Of a DNA stretch of 64,000 bases, positions 1 to 9,856 are shown one piece after another (positions within the stretch are counted from its first letter, which is position 1; each line of letters opens with the position of its first letter). The notes below the pieces were generated by a model. The model was not told the origin of the DNA. It worked only from the letters and a program-made list of their open reading frames with translations, and searched no databases. A program made the position numbers and the translations under genes. The stretch is from NCBI GenBank assembly GCA_963763365.1, contig CAVXOE010000009.1:1-64000 (forward strand), in the 5' to 3' direction. This DNA comes from VAZQ01 sp963763365. GTDB taxonomy: Bacteria > Pseudomonadota > Alphaproteobacteria > Rhizobiales > Xanthobacteraceae.

Positions 1-1794
1 CTCGATGTCGGTGAGCTTGAGCTCGACGTAGGTCGGGCGGCCGTGATTGCATTGGCCGGAGTTCGGCGTCGCCTCCATCTCGCGCAGAAGCGCGTTCATC
101 TCCTCGGGCTTGAGGCGACGGCCGGCGCGCACCGAGCCGTGGCACGCCATGGTGGCGGCGACGTGCATCAGCCGGCGTTCCAGCGGCAGCGCCTCGTCCC
201 ATTCCGCCATGTGCTCGGCGAGATTGCGCACCATCGCCTGCGCATCGATCTCGCCCAGCATGGAGGGCGTCTCGCGCACCGCCACCGCGCCGGGGCCGAA
301 CGATTCGATCGCGAGGCCGAAGCGCGCGAGCTCCGGCGCACGTGCGATAATTCGCTCGACATCGGCCTCGTCGAGTTCGACGATCTCCGGGATGAGCAGG
401 ATCTGCCGTGCAACGCCGCTCTTCTCGAGCGCGACCTTGAGCCGCTCGTAGACGATGCGCTCATGCGCGGCGTGCTGGTCGACGACAACGATGCCTTCGC
501 GCGTCTGCGCCACGATGTAGGTCTCGTGCACCTGCGCGCGGGCGGCGCCGAGCGGCCGGTCGATGAGGTCGGGCGCAGGCTCCGCGATCTCGACGCGTGC
601 GTCCGCAGATGGCGCGCCGACATCGAAGGCGGCCTGCGCGGCTTCGGCAAACCCGAGCGCGGTCGCGCCGCGCATCGGCGGGAACGCGCGCGAATCCGGC
701 CGCGCCGGAGAGCGCCGCCAATCCCAGCCGCGTTGCGGCGTCACCGCCGGACGGAACGCCGCGATGGTGGCGCTGCCTCCGCTTGTCGCGGCGCGCTGAC
801 CGTCGCGCGCCAGCGCATCTTGCAATGCGCGGATCAGGATCGAGCGCACCAGGCCCGGATCGCGGAAGCGCACCTCGGCCTTGGCGGGGTGCACGTTGAC
901 GTCGACCTCGCGCGCCTCGACCGTGACGAACAGCGCGACGATCGGATGGCGGTCGCGCGGCAGATAGTCCGCGTAGGCGGCGCGCACCACGCCGATCAGC
1001 AGCTTGTCGCGCACCGGGCGACCGTTGACGAAGAGAAATTGCCCAAGCGAGTTGGCGCGCGTCAGCGTCGGCAGCGCCGCGAAGCCTTCGACGCCCAGGC
1101 CCTCGCGCCCGCCCATCACCCCGACGGCGTTGGCCTGAAACTCCGCGCCCAAAATATCGCCCAGGCGGGCAAGACGCCCCGGCGCGCCCGGCAAGGCGGC
1201 CGCCCAGGTCACCGGCGCACGCTCTTCGCCGGCAAGCGTGAACGCGACATCGGGCCGGCTCATCGCGAGCCGGCGCACGACATCGCGGATCGCCTCGGCT
1301 TCGGTGCGGTCGGTCTTGAGAAATTTGAGTCGCGCCGGCGTTGCATAGAACAGGTCGCGGACCTCGACGCGGGTGCCCTCGCTCAACGCGGCGGGCTTGG
1401 CGTCTGACTTCTCGCCGCCGTCGACCTCGATCGACCAGGCGTGCGGCTCGCTCGCGTGCCGCGTCGCGATCGTAAGCCGCGCGACCGAACCGATCGACGG
1501 CAGCGCCTCGCCGCGAAACCCGAGCGTACGGATGTCGTTGAGATCGTCGTCGGGCAGCTTCGAGGTGGCGTGGCGTTCGACCGCGAGCGTCAGGTCCGCG
1601 CGCGTCATGCCGGCGCCGTCGTCGGTCACGCGGATGAGGCGGCGGCCGCCGCCGTCGGTCACGACCTCGATGCGCGACGCGCCGGCGTCGAGCGCATTCT
1701 CGACCAGTTCCTTGACGACGCTCGCCGGCCGCTCGACCACCTCGCCGGCGGCGATGCGGTTGACGATGCCTTCGGACAATTGGCGAACGGGCAT
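1..1794 (-). CDS. mutL: DNA mismatch repair protein MutL (3' end cut by window edge)
   Basis: MutL is a GHKL ATPase that couples MutS mismatch recognition to strand incision. Translating the minus strand from the ATG at 1794 gives 598 uninterrupted residues running off the window. The N-terminus reads MPVRQLSEGIVNRIAAGEVV, followed by the ATP-binding helix VKELVENALDAGA and a GFRGEAL motif. The C-terminal domain carries DQHAAHERIVYE, which fits the DQHA(X)2E(X)4E endonuclease motif. It also has an ACHGS motif and a CNHGRP motif, so this is the nicking-competent type of MutL found in bacteria without MutH. Only the last few residues seem to be missing. It stands about 130 bp from arfB on the same strand. 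Confidence 0.95.
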   Translation of the reverse strand, partial: MPVRQLSEGIVNRIAAGEVVERPASVVKELVENALDAGASRIEVVTDGGGRRLIRVTDDGAGMTRADLTLAVERHATSKLPDDDLNDIRTLGFRGEALPSIGSVARLTIATRHASEPHAWSIEVDGGEKSDAKPAALSEGTRVEVRDLFYATPARLKFLKTDRTEAEAIRDVVRRLAMSRPDVAFTLAGEERAPVTWAAALPGAPGRLARLGDILGAEFQANAVGVMGGREGLGVEGFAALPTLTRANSLGQFLFVNGRPVRDKLLIGVVRAAYADYLPRDRHPIVALFVTVEAREVDVNVHPAKAEVRFRDPGLVRSILIRALQDALARDGQRAATSGGSATIAAFRPAVTPQRGWDWRRSPARPDSRAFPPMRGATALGFAEAAQAAFDVGAPSADARVEIAEPAPDLIDRPLGAARAQVHETYIVAQTREGIVVVDQHAAHERIVYERLKVALEKSGVARQILLIPEIVELDEADVERIIARAPELARFGLAIESFGPGAVAVRETPSMLGEIDAQAMVRNLAEHMAEWDEALPLERRLMHVAATMACHGSVRAGRRLKPEEMNALLREMEATPNSGQCNHGRPTYVELKLTDIE

Positions 1795-1925
1795 CCAGGA
1801 CCTTCGATCGAATCAGCGCGCGAGCGACCGAACGCTTATAGCGCGCGCGACAGGCGGTCGCCGAAGGTATCCCCGTCATTCCTCTGGCGAGGACGTGTGC
1901 GAAACGCCGTCAATCGAACGACGGC

Positions 1926-2333
1926 TTACGCCTGCCGCAGGCCCTTGATGGTGCCGCGGCGCTTCTTCGATTCCAGCCGGCGCTTGCGCGACGCCTTGGT
2001 CGGCTTTGTGGCGCGGCGCGGCGTCGGCGCCACGGCCGCGTGCTGGATCATCTCGGTGAGCCGGTCGAGGGCATCCTGCCGGTTGCGTTCCTGGGTGCGA
2101 TGGCGCTGCGCGATCAGGACCAGCACGCCGTCCTTGGTCAGGCGCCGTCCGGCGAGGCGCTCCAGGCGGAGACGAACATCGTGCGGCAGCGACGGCGAAT
2201 GCCGCACGTCGAAGCGCAACTGAACCGCGGTATTGAGCTTGTTGACGTTCTGCCCGCCGGGCCCGGACGAGCGGACGAACTCTTCCACGAGCTCATTCTC
2301 GTCGATCGAGATGCGGTCGGTGATCCGGAGCAT
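1926..2333 (-). CDS. arfB: alternative ribosome-rescue factor ArfB (YaeJ-type peptidyl-tRNA hydrolase)
   Basis: A 135-residue protein that frees stalled ribosomes by hydrolysing peptidyl-tRNA. It has the class I release-factor GGQ motif in SSGPGGQNVNK, without the codon-recognition domains of RF1/RF2. Its C-terminal tail is rich in Lys and Arg (ASRKRRLESKKRRG...), as expected for the segment that enters the empty mRNA channel. The start at 2333 (MLRITDRISID) matches the usual family length of about 140 residues. The frame stays open about 160 bp upstream but that extension has no family-like sequence. It is followed by the subtilase gene on the same strand. Confidence 0.9.
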   Translation of the reverse strand: MLRITDRISIDENELVEEFVRSSGPGGQNVNKLNTAVQLRFDVRHSPSLPHDVRLRLERLAGRRLTKDGVLVLIAQRHRTQERNRQDALDRLTEMIQHAAVAPTPRRATKPTKASRKRRLESKKRRGTIKGLRQA

Positions 2334-2376
2334 GGCGTCCTCCGGCGCGACATTTACGGCCAAATCGGGCGGTACG

Positions 2377-3969
2377 CTAGCGTGGCGGCACGGCGCTGGC
2401 GTTGCGAGTTGTATTACGCGGTGCCGCCGCCACGGCATCGATCGACTGGATCGCCCGGTACGCGTTGGCGAGTCCGGCGCCGAACTGGTCGTCACGGCCC
2501 TTCGGCCCGAGATCGACTGCGGTGGCCGTCAACGCCTTGCGCACCGCCGCCGGCGTCATGTCGGGCTTGCGCTCGATCAGCAGCGCCGCGATGCCGCTCA
2601 CCTGCGCGGCGGCAATCGAGGTCCCGGTCGAAATCTGGTAGCGCCCGTCCGGCGCGGGCGCGAGCACCTCGACACCAGGCGCGGCGACCGCGATGTGCTT
2701 GCCGCGGTTCGCCAGCTTGAACAGCTTGTCGTCGGCGTCGGTCGCGGTGACGGCGATGACGTTGGCATCGGACGCCGGGAAGAGCGGCGGCGACTTCGGG
2801 CCGGCATTGCCGGCGGCGGCGACCAGCACGGCGCCCTTCTTGCGCGCGACGGCGAGTGCCTGGGCGATTTCGGGATCGTGCGGTCCGGCGAAGCTCATGT
2901 TGATGATGCGGGCGCCGTGCGCGACCGCCCAGTCGATCGCGCGCAGCAGCGTCAAGGTCGTGCCTTCCGCCGACGCACCGGTCGCGCCGAATGCACGGAT
3001 CGCCAGGATGCGCGCCGCCGGTGCGACCCCCGTGAGCCGCGAATGCGCGACGATCGCGCCGGCCATCCCGGTGCCGTGCGGATGCGGCGGCTCGGTCGAG
3101 TTGAGCGCATCGAAGCTCGCCGCGACGAAACCGTCGATCTCGGGATGCGCGATGTCGATACCGGAGTCGATCACCGCGATGAGGACGCTCCCGCCGGTCG
3201 CCAGCCGGTGCGCCTGTGGCAGGTTGAGCTTGGCGAGCGCGTATTGCTCGACATGCTCCTCGCCGGGCTGCTCTTGCGCCAGCGTAAAACGGTAGTTCGG
3301 CTGCGCGGCGGTCACGCCGGTTTCGGCTTCGAGCGCGCGGATGATGTCAGGAACCGAACGGCCGCCGCTGATGCGCCAGCGGTGGAAAGTCGTGCCGGTG
3401 AGCGCGATACGCTCCGATTCGAGGCGCGTCAGGCCGTGGCGCTGCGCCAGCGCATCGAGCGCGGCAGCCGACATGTTCGACGGCAGCCGGACCATGACCT
3501 CGTCGGCTACGAACCGGCGCTCGCCTACCGGGGGAACGCCGCTACGCGGCCGGTTCGCCGCGCCCGCCGCATTGCGCGCCGCCCGGCTGACCGTGTTGCC
3601 GAGCTGATTGGGAACCGACAGTGCGTTGCCAGTTGTGTTGTTGATCGTGTTCGTGACCGAATTGGTCCTTGGCAGCGTCGGCCCATCAATCGGAATATTG
3701 AGCGCCGGGCCGATGATCTGGTTGCTGCCGCCCGTGGCAGACGGCACGCCGCCGGTGCCAGGCACTCCGATGTTACTGCCGCCTCCGATGCCCCCAATGC
3801 CGCCGCCGAGACCACCGAGCGGGCTGCTTCCTCCGAGCCCGCGCAACTGCGCGAACGCCTCGGCCGGCAGGAGCGTCAGGAGAACAAGCGACAGCGCGAA
3901 CCAGCCCAGCGCGACCGGTCGTGCGATACGACGTTCTGCACCCGTCACCTGCTTGTTGGCTGCATACAT
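2377..3969 (-). CDS. secreted S8 family serine peptidase (subtilisin-like)
   Basis: A 530-residue exported subtilase. An N-terminal hydrophobic segment at about residues 18–40 ends in AEAFA and acts as signal peptide or anchor. Residues 41–150 are low-complexity Gly/Asn/Pro sequence with GGLGGGIGGIGG-type repeats. The catalytic domain follows: Asp268 in IAVIDSGID, His298 in HPHGTGMAG, oxyanion Asn388 in AAAGNAG, and Ser451 in GTSIAAAQVSG. All triad residues are present, so it should be active. Residues 150–230 look like a propeptide (I9-like). The substrate cannot be inferred from the neighbours (arfB downstream, pgi upstream). Confidence 0.88.
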   Translation of the reverse strand: MYAANKQVTGAERRIARPVALGWFALSLVLLTLLPAEAFAQLRGLGGSSPLGGLGGGIGGIGGGSNIGVPGTGGVPSATGGSNQIIGPALNIPIDGPTLPRTNSVTNTINNTTGNALSVPNQLGNTVSRAARNAAGAANRPRSGVPPVGERRFVADEVMVRLPSNMSAAALDALAQRHGLTRLESERIALTGTTFHRWRISGGRSVPDIIRALEAETGVTAAQPNYRFTLAQEQPGEEHVEQYALAKLNLPQAHRLATGGSVLIAVIDSGIDIAHPEIDGFVAASFDALNSTEPPHPHGTGMAGAIVAHSRLTGVAPAARILAIRAFGATGASAEGTTLTLLRAIDWAVAHGARIINMSFAGPHDPEIAQALAVARKKGAVLVAAAGNAGPKSPPLFPASDANVIAVTATDADDKLFKLANRGKHIAVAAPGVEVLAPAPDGRYQISTGTSIAAAQVSGIAALLIERKPDMTPAAVRKALTATAVDLGPKGRDDQFGAGLANAYRAIQSIDAVAAAPRNTTRNASAVPPR

Positions 3970-4142
3970 CGCCCGCCTCCCCGCTGCGGCGATTCGAACG
4001 ACCCTCGCACTTGGCGAGATCTGCTACCCGGTAACCCGAACACGATTGTGCCGCGTAACGGGCCCGATCGCAAGAACTAAGTCATTGTTCCATAACGGAA
4101 ATTTTGCCAAAAATTTGCCGTAATGTCGCCGCGGCAGCGATC

Positions 4143-5474
4143 TCACGCGCCGCCGGTGAGGTAGCGCTTGGCGAGGACTTTGCCTTCCTCGACTGCCGGC
4201 TGGTCGAACGGGTCGACCCCGAGAAGATGCGCCGCGATGATCGTTTCGAGCATGAAGTGCGTCAGCAGTTCGCCCATCGCCGCTTCGTCAAGCGTATCGA
4301 GGTGGATCGTGCGCACCGGGCAACCGTTGCGCGCCAGCGTCTCGGCGGTGGCGCGGCCTTCGGCGGCAACCAGGTCGCCCATGGTCTTGCCGGCGAACTC
4401 CGGCTCGCCGGCAAGCCGCGCAAGATCGGCCGCCATGCGCGGGCCGCGTCCGGCGGTGGCAACAGTGACGATCGTGACGAGCTTGTCGCGCGGGCCGGCC
4501 ATATAGAGCTGCAACTGGCTGTGCTGATCGACCGGCCCGAGCGCGCCGACCGGCGTCGTGCCCTTGCCGCCCTTGCCGAGGCTTTCGGCCCAAAGCTGCA
4601 CGTACCAGCGGGTGAAGCGCTCCAGCCGGTCGGCATACGCCATCAGCACCGAAATGCTCTTGCCGCGTGTCGCCGCCAGCGCGACCGCGAGCGCGGCACC
4701 GACCGCAGCGGGAACGTCCGCTGCGGCTTTTCCGTCGAGCACGGGCGCAAGAGCGCGCGCCGCGCCGGCACGGATCGCCGCGATGTCGAGACCGAGCAAG
4801 GCTGCCGGCAACAGCCCGACATTGGTCAGCACCGAGAAGCGCCCGCCGATCCCCGGATCATGATCAAGCATCGCGACCTTGTACGCGCCGAAGAGCGCAC
4901 GCAGGCCGTTCGGCTTGTTGTTCTTTTCGGGCTCGCTGAGACCGAGAAACAGCTCCGGGATGCGCGCGCCGAGCCCGCGATCCTTCACCGCCGCGAGCGC
5001 CGCGATGGTCTGCATCAACGTCTCGGCGGTGCCGCCGGATTTCGAGACGGCGATGAACCGCGTGGTTTCAAGCGGCAGCGCCGCGAGTAGCGCGGCGAAA
5101 GTTTCTCCATCCAGGTTGTCCATGAAATGCAGCCGCGGTGCCGGACGCAATGCGCTGATGCCCGGCAGGCCGTAACCCGAGAGCTGCGCCAGCGTCTGGC
5201 CGCCGAGACTCGATCCGCCGGTGCCGAGGATGACGATCTCGCTTGCGCCGGCGGACAAGCGTGCGGCCGCCGCGCGGATCGCGGGAAGATCGTCGCGGGC
5301 CGATGGCAGGCGAAGCAGCGGCAGGCTGCCGTCAGCATGGCGTGCGCGCAGTTCGTCAAGCGCCCGGCCGGTGCGCTTGAGCGCGTCCGCAAAGTCGGCG
5401 TTCGCGACACCTTCCGCGCCGATGCGTTCCGCGCGCGCAGTCTCGATCGATTGGACGAGCGACATTTCGAACAA
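4143..5474 (-). CDS. pgi: glucose-6-phosphate isomerase
   Basis: Interconverts glucose 6-phosphate and fructose 6-phosphate in the cytoplasm. The 443-residue protein has two SIS-type phosphosugar-binding regions: GTGGSSLGGQ near residue 84 and AVSKSGGTAET near residue 142. It also has the PGI segment GPVDQHSQLQLYMAGP and the C-terminal VDPFDQPAVEEGK motif. It is shorter than the roughly 550-residue enterobacterial enzyme and matches the compact form of some alphaproteobacteria. It ends 173 bp upstream of the subtilase gene, and an 830 bp gene-free gap lies on its 5' side. Confidence 0.93.
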   Translation of the reverse strand: MFEMSLVQSIETARAERIGAEGVANADFADALKRTGRALDELRARHADGSLPLLRLPSARDDLPAIRAAAARLSAGASEIVILGTGGSSLGGQTLAQLSGYGLPGISALRPAPRLHFMDNLDGETFAALLAALPLETTRFIAVSKSGGTAETLMQTIAALAAVKDRGLGARIPELFLGLSEPEKNNKPNGLRALFGAYKVAMLDHDPGIGGRFSVLTNVGLLPAALLGLDIAAIRAGAARALAPVLDGKAAADVPAAVGAALAVALAATRGKSISVLMAYADRLERFTRWYVQLWAESLGKGGKGTTPVGALGPVDQHSQLQLYMAGPRDKLVTIVTVATAGRGPRMAADLARLAGEPEFAGKTMGDLVAAEGRATAETLARNGCPVRTIHLDTLDEAAMGELLTHFMLETIIAAHLLGVDPFDQPAVEEGKVLAKRYLTGGA

Positions 5475-6305
5475 GCCGTGATTCGCCGCCGCAGAATAGC
5501 GGATCGCCCGCCATCACGGTCGATAACATCTGCGTGGGGGAACGAGTTCCGCGGCCCAGGGCCGCGGAGCACGGCTGGAGCGTCGGCGACCACCTGGTCG
5601 CTTACCCCGAACGGCAGAATCGGAATTGCTGTGGTCAGCTTTCCGCCGATACGGCGACGAGGCGACCCTGAGTTCGAGGTATACAATCGGCGTATTCCAG
5701 CGACGAGGACTGTCAAGTCAGCCCGGACAGATTCAAATTCTCTCGCCGCTGCAGATTGCATATGCGTGTGCGGGCTGAAGCGCGGCAGCGCATTTCCTGG
5801 CATCATTCGATCGCCACCGAACATCGACGAGTTCGATCGGCGCGAATCGTACGGCGTCGATCCCGTTCGAGTACGCGTCACGTATATCGTGATGAAGCTG
5901 GCCCATGGCGCTTCAAAACAAGGCCTTTGGCAGATACTGCACTCGGGATGCCCGGCATGGATAGCTCGCGGATCGCGCTTCGACGCATTGGCTAATTTAT
6001 TGCGTCCGATCGCGCCTCTCTGGATCAAGAGCTGTTGATCCTGCAAGGCTTTCTGGATTCTTGCATCAAGTTACTGCATGCTTTTTATTTCTCGGGCTAT
6101 GTGCGGCCACAACCGCCTATCGGCAGGCATAGAGCGGAATGCTGGAACGGCACTGTCGGCGCTGGCGACAAGTTTGCCGACTTCGCTAGCAGTCTCCGAG
6201 CCCAACGTCAATGTCGCAGATGGGTCACAAGCGAAAAACTCAAATCGAAGTATTTTCCGCTTTTCGCCAAAGCGGACCTGCGTCCAGCGCGCATGAGTAC
6301 ACGTC
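5475..6305. other. gene-free interval between pgi and the M16 peptidase pair
   Basis: About 830 bases with no convincing gene on either strand. Open frames here are short, lack family features and have poor start context. Base composition is visibly lower in GC than the flanks. A short stretch near 6235–6265 (minus strand) could encode RKILRFEFF, which resembles a peptide in the scrambled centre of hisS (about 23130–23155). The interval may be decayed sequence or may hold the pgi promoter. I see no tRNA or clear terminator in it. Confidence 0.5.
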
Positions 6306-7655
6306 CTAGTTCGACGTGACGCCTTGCGGCCGGCCGACCACGGTGACCAGCATGCCGGCATCGAGCAGGCGCTTTGCAACCCGCTTGGTATCGGCCAGCG
6401 TCACCGCATCGATGAGCGCCGACCGGCGCTCGATGTAGTCGATGCCGAGGTTGTCGAGCTGTAGCTGCACGAGTTGCGCGGCAATCTTGCTCGACGTATC
6501 GAGACCGAGCGCATACGAGCCCTTGAGGAAGGTCTTGGTCTTGGCGACCTCTTCGGCCGTGGGCCCTTCATCGGCCAGGCGGCGGAACTCCTTCTGGATG
6601 ATCGCGAGCGTTTCGCCGGTGGCGTCGGCGCGCGTCGCGGTGCCGCCAAGCAGCAGCGAGGCGTGGTCGAGCAGCACGAGCGTGGTTGAGACACCGTAGG
6701 CGAGGCCGCGCTTCTCGCGCACTTCGGCATAAAGGCGCGACGAGAACGATCCGCCGCCCAGGATGTGGTTGACGATATAGGCGGCCATGAAATCCGGATC
6801 TTTGCGCGCGACGCCCGGCCCGCCGAATGTCACGACGGCCTGCGGCACGTCGAGTTCGGTCACGATGCGCCGGCCCATGCCCTGCGGAACGACGTTGGCG
6901 ACCGGCGTCAGATCGGCCTTGGCCGGCAACTTGCCGAAAGTGCTGTCCAGAAGCCGCCCGGCGGTCTCGGCATCGATGTCGCCGACAATGGCGATCTTGA
7001 GGGTGTCGCGCGCAAGCATGCGGCGCGCATAAGCTTTCACATCGTCAGCCGTAATGGCAGTCATCGACTCGATCGTGCCCGTGGTGGGCAGACCGTAGGG
7101 ATGATTCGGGAAGGCGGTGGCCCACCAGGTCCGGCTCGCGATGTCGTTCGGGTTCGTGCTGTTGTGGCGCAACTGCGACAGTATCTGATCGCGCATACGC
7201 TCGATCGCGTCGGCGTCGAAGCGCGGCTCGTTCAGCGCGAGCCGAAGCAAATCGAAGGCCTCGTCGCGGTTTTCCTTCAGCGTCCGCAGCGTACCGCGGA
7301 AGTTGTCGCGAGTTGCGCGGAAGGCAACCTCGATCGCGCGGCGCTCGAGTTTCTCATGAAAGGCCTTGCCGTCGAGCGGGCCCGCCCCTTCGTCGAACAG
7401 GCTCGCGGCAAGGCTGGCGACGCCGGGCTTGCCCTTGGGATCCTGATCGGAGCCGCCCGTGAAGGAGAAGTCGAGCGCGATCAGGGGAACGGCCGAGTCG
7501 CGCACCAGCCAGGCCTCGATACCGCCCGGGCTCTTCACCCGCTCGATCTCCATGGCGTTTGCCGACGTGACGGCAAGGCAAACGACGGCGCCCACGAGGA
7601 CGGTCATCAGGCGACGAGCGTAGGCCCGGCGGACGACGGCGAAGGCGGGGATCAT
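6306..7655 (-). CDS. M16 family peptidase, non-catalytic partner subunit
   Basis: A 449-residue exported M16-fold protein with a signal peptide ending near TSANA. It keeps the M16 architecture and the C-terminal R/Y region (GGSFSSRLYAEVREKRGLAYG). The zinc motif HxxEH is absent: the equivalent position reads GVASLAASLFDEGA. It therefore probably serves as the inactive half of a heterodimer with the next gene upstream, as in mitochondrial-processing-peptidase-like pairs. Its start overlaps the stop of that gene: a GTG at 7664 overlaps TGA, and the ATG at 7655 lies just inside. The two are translationally coupled. Confidence 0.88.
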   Translation of the reverse strand: MIPAFAVVRRAYARRLMTVLVGAVVCLAVTSANAMEIERVKSPGGIEAWLVRDSAVPLIALDFSFTGGSDQDPKGKPGVASLAASLFDEGAGPLDGKAFHEKLERRAIEVAFRATRDNFRGTLRTLKENRDEAFDLLRLALNEPRFDADAIERMRDQILSQLRHNSTNPNDIASRTWWATAFPNHPYGLPTTGTIESMTAITADDVKAYARRMLARDTLKIAIVGDIDAETAGRLLDSTFGKLPAKADLTPVANVVPQGMGRRIVTELDVPQAVVTFGGPGVARKDPDFMAAYIVNHILGGGSFSSRLYAEVREKRGLAYGVSTTLVLLDHASLLLGGTATRADATGETLAIIQKEFRRLADEGPTAEEVAKTKTFLKGSYALGLDTSSKIAAQLVQLQLDNLGIDYIERRSALIDAVTLADTKRVAKRLLDAGMLVTVVGRPQGVTSN

Positions 7656-7660
7656 CGCGT

Positions 7661-9019
7661 TCACGAGCGCTTCTCCTCGGGTCGCGTCTCTTTGATGAGA
7701 TAGCCGGTGACCGAGCGGCGCTTGTCGAGCCACTGGCGCGCGGCCTTCTGCACGGATTCCGTCGTGACAGCGCGCACGCGGTCGGGCCAGGCGCGGACAT
7801 CATCGACCGTGGAACCGGTCGTGAGCGCCGAGCCGTACCACTGCGCCAGCGTACGCTGACTGTCGTTGGCGTAGATCGCGTCCGCGATCATCCGGCTCTT
7901 GGCGCGTTCAAGCTCGTCCGCCGTAATGCCCTTATCGATCACTTCCGCAAGAACGAGGTCGATCGCCGCCTCCAGCTCCGGAAGGCTCGTCCCAGGCTTC
8001 GGCGATCCGTAGACCGCGAAGCGGGTGGGATCGAGCGCGGTGCTGTCGTAACTCGTGCCTGCGCTCACCGCGATGCCCTTGTCGACGACCAGTGCCCGAT
8101 AGAGCCGGCTGTTTTCGCCGCGCCCAAGGATATGCGAGAGCACTTCGAGCGCCTCGCTCTCGCCGTCCTTCGCCGTAGTGCTCGACGGGGCGAGATATTG
8201 GCGCTGGAGGCTCGGCTGAGTCACCCGTGGGTCGGCCAGTGTCACGGTGCGCGCCGCCTCCTGCACCGGTTCCTGCGGGCGAACGCGCGGACCGATCTCG
8301 GTGACACGCGGCACCTTGCCGTAGGTTTCCTCGGCGAGCTTTTTCACCTCGGCCGCGGTCACGTCCCCGGCGACGATCAGGATCGCGTTATTCGGCGTGT
8401 AGAAGCGCCGATAGAACGCCAGCGCGTCCTCGAGGTTGAGTTTCTCGATCTCCTGCCGCCAACCGATCACGGGCCGGCCGTAGGGATGGTTCAGATAAAG
8501 CGCGGCTTCGATCTGAGCGCCGAGGCGAGCACCGGGATTGTTGGCGACCCGCATATTGTACTCTTCCAGCACCACTGCGAGCTCCGGCTTGACCACGTCC
8601 TCGGTCAGCACCAGCCCGGTCATGCGGTCGGCCTCGAACTCCATCATGGACTTGAGCTGATCCTTCGGCACGCGCTGGAAATAGCCGGTGTAATCGCTCG
8701 ACGTGAAGGCGTTCTCCTGGCCACCGACGGTCGAAACGACGTCCGAGAATCCCTTGGGATTCTTCGCCGTGCCCTTGAACATCAGGTGTTCGAGGAAATG
8801 CGCGAGCCCCGACTTGCCCGGCGTCTCGTCGGCGGAGCCGACCTTGTACCAGAGCATGTGGGTCACGACCGGCGCCCGATGGTCTGGGATGACGACCACC
8901 TCTAGTCCATTGGACAGGACGAAACGGCTGACCGGAGAGGTGGGTTCGGCGCGGGCAGACGCAGCAAGAGCCACGGCCGTCGCGAGGGCGGCAAGGAAAC
9001 AGATGAGATTTTTGGGCAC
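7661..9019 (-). CDS. M16 family zinc peptidase, catalytic subunit (pitrilysin/PqqL-like)
   Basis: A 452-residue exported zinc endopeptidase with a signal peptide (about residues 1–24, ending ARA). The inverted zinc motif HFLEH is at His74, Glu77 and His78, and the downstream glutamate ligand lies in VVLEEYN near residue 152. The peptidase_M16 and M16_C halves are both present (ILGRGENSRLYRALV). It is the first gene of the coupled pair, so the active and inactive subunits are made together. This pair beside lspA and ileS is a conserved arrangement in Bradyrhizobiaceae-type genomes (recalled, not checked). Confidence 0.92.
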   Translation of the reverse strand: MPKNLICFLAALATAVALAASARAEPTSPVSRFVLSNGLEVVVIPDHRAPVVTHMLWYKVGSADETPGKSGLAHFLEHLMFKGTAKNPKGFSDVVSTVGGQENAFTSSDYTGYFQRVPKDQLKSMMEFEADRMTGLVLTEDVVKPELAVVLEEYNMRVANNPGARLGAQIEAALYLNHPYGRPVIGWRQEIEKLNLEDALAFYRRFYTPNNAILIVAGDVTAAEVKKLAEETYGKVPRVTEIGPRVRPQEPVQEAARTVTLADPRVTQPSLQRQYLAPSSTTAKDGESEALEVLSHILGRGENSRLYRALVVDKGIAVSAGTSYDSTALDPTRFAVYGSPKPGTSLPELEAAIDLVLAEVIDKGITADELERAKSRMIADAIYANDSQRTLAQWYGSALTTGSTVDDVRAWPDRVRAVTTESVQKAARQWLDKRRSVTGYLIKETRPEEKRS

Positions 9020-9143
9020 GAATGCTTTCTCGTGGAGTTAGAGTTCACCCCCCACGGTGAAGTCCGGTTGATCCAGGCGGGGCTCGGACCCCAACCGGTA
9101 TCTATCAAGCCCGAGCGCGGACCGGTAGCCAGTAACGACAGTG

Positions 9144-9839
9144 TTATCTCTCAGGCCCCGACGCCCGGTCCCACAGGGACTGCGGCTTCGTAGGCTCGTC
9201 CCTCGCCGCCCCAAGCGCATACGGCTGGGTGCCCGACGGGGTCTGATAGCCCATGGGCGGATCGGTGAGGCTGGCGCGCGGTGGTTCGTTGGTGAATTCC
9301 GCCGGCTTGTCCGGCTTGCTCGAGAACAAATCCATCAGACCTTTGCCGCCGAGCGCCGACGGCGGCAAGGGCCGGGCCGATGCGTTGGGATCCTGGACGC
9401 TGCCGGTGTTCGAAGCGGCGCGCTCGCCCACGTTAAGCTCGTTGGGCCGCAACGGACGGCCTTCGTCCACCATGGTTTCCGCCGCGCCCTTGAGCCTCGC
9501 CTTCTGGCCCGCCGTCGTAATCGATTCATTGCGGCGCCGGACGTCCGGGTCCTTCGGCCATGCGGGATTTCGCGCCAGCGCATCGGCCGATTGCGGGGCC
9601 GGAAGACTGCGGCTGGGCGGCACCACAAGCGGCGCGCGCTCGCGATACTCCACCCGTTCGTCATCCCGCTGCATGCCGAACTCTTTGAAAAGCTTGCGGA
9701 AGAACTTGGTGTCCCCCGGCAGGTCCTCGTCCTCGGCGTTCTGCGCCCGGACGGTCGAACTCGCCCACATCATCGTCAGTGCCAGCACGGCAGCCAGCGC
9801 GACGCCACAGCGCCGCGCGCTCATGAACGTGACCCGCAT
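9144..9839 (-). CDS. secreted hypothetical protein between M16 pair and lspA
   Basis: A 231-residue protein of unknown function. It starts with a basic n-region and a hydrophobic segment (about residues 10–32) ending STVRAQ, which is a plausible Sec signal peptide. The mature part is hydrophilic, rich in Pro, Arg and Asp and probably disordered; an FFRKLFKEFG helix follows the signal. I recognise no domain. An alternative start is the ATG at 9824 (MSARRCG). It sits 18 bp from lspA on the same strand and is likely co-transcribed. Confidence 0.7.
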   Translation of the reverse strand: MRVTFMSARRCGVALAAVLALTMMWASSTVRAQNAEDEDLPGDTKFFRKLFKEFGMQRDDERVEYRERAPLVVPPSRSLPAPQSADALARNPAWPKDPDVRRRNESITTAGQKARLKGAAETMVDEGRPLRPNELNVGERAASNTGSVQDPNASARPLPPSALGGKGLMDLFSSKPDKPAEFTNEPPRASLTDPPMGYQTPSGTQPYALGAARDEPTKPQSLWDRASGPER

Positions 9840-9856
9840 GCTTTATCCCCTTCAAG

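Noticed and set aside
461..1879. Long Arg-rich open frame of 472 codons antisense-offset to mutL
   Set aside because: It is a shadow of mutL in another frame; the mutL frame has complete family motifs while this one is composition-driven.
5015..6046. A 343-codon frame running from the gene-free interval into pgi
   Set aside because: Its left part is the shifted pgi sequence and the right part has no features or ribosome site.
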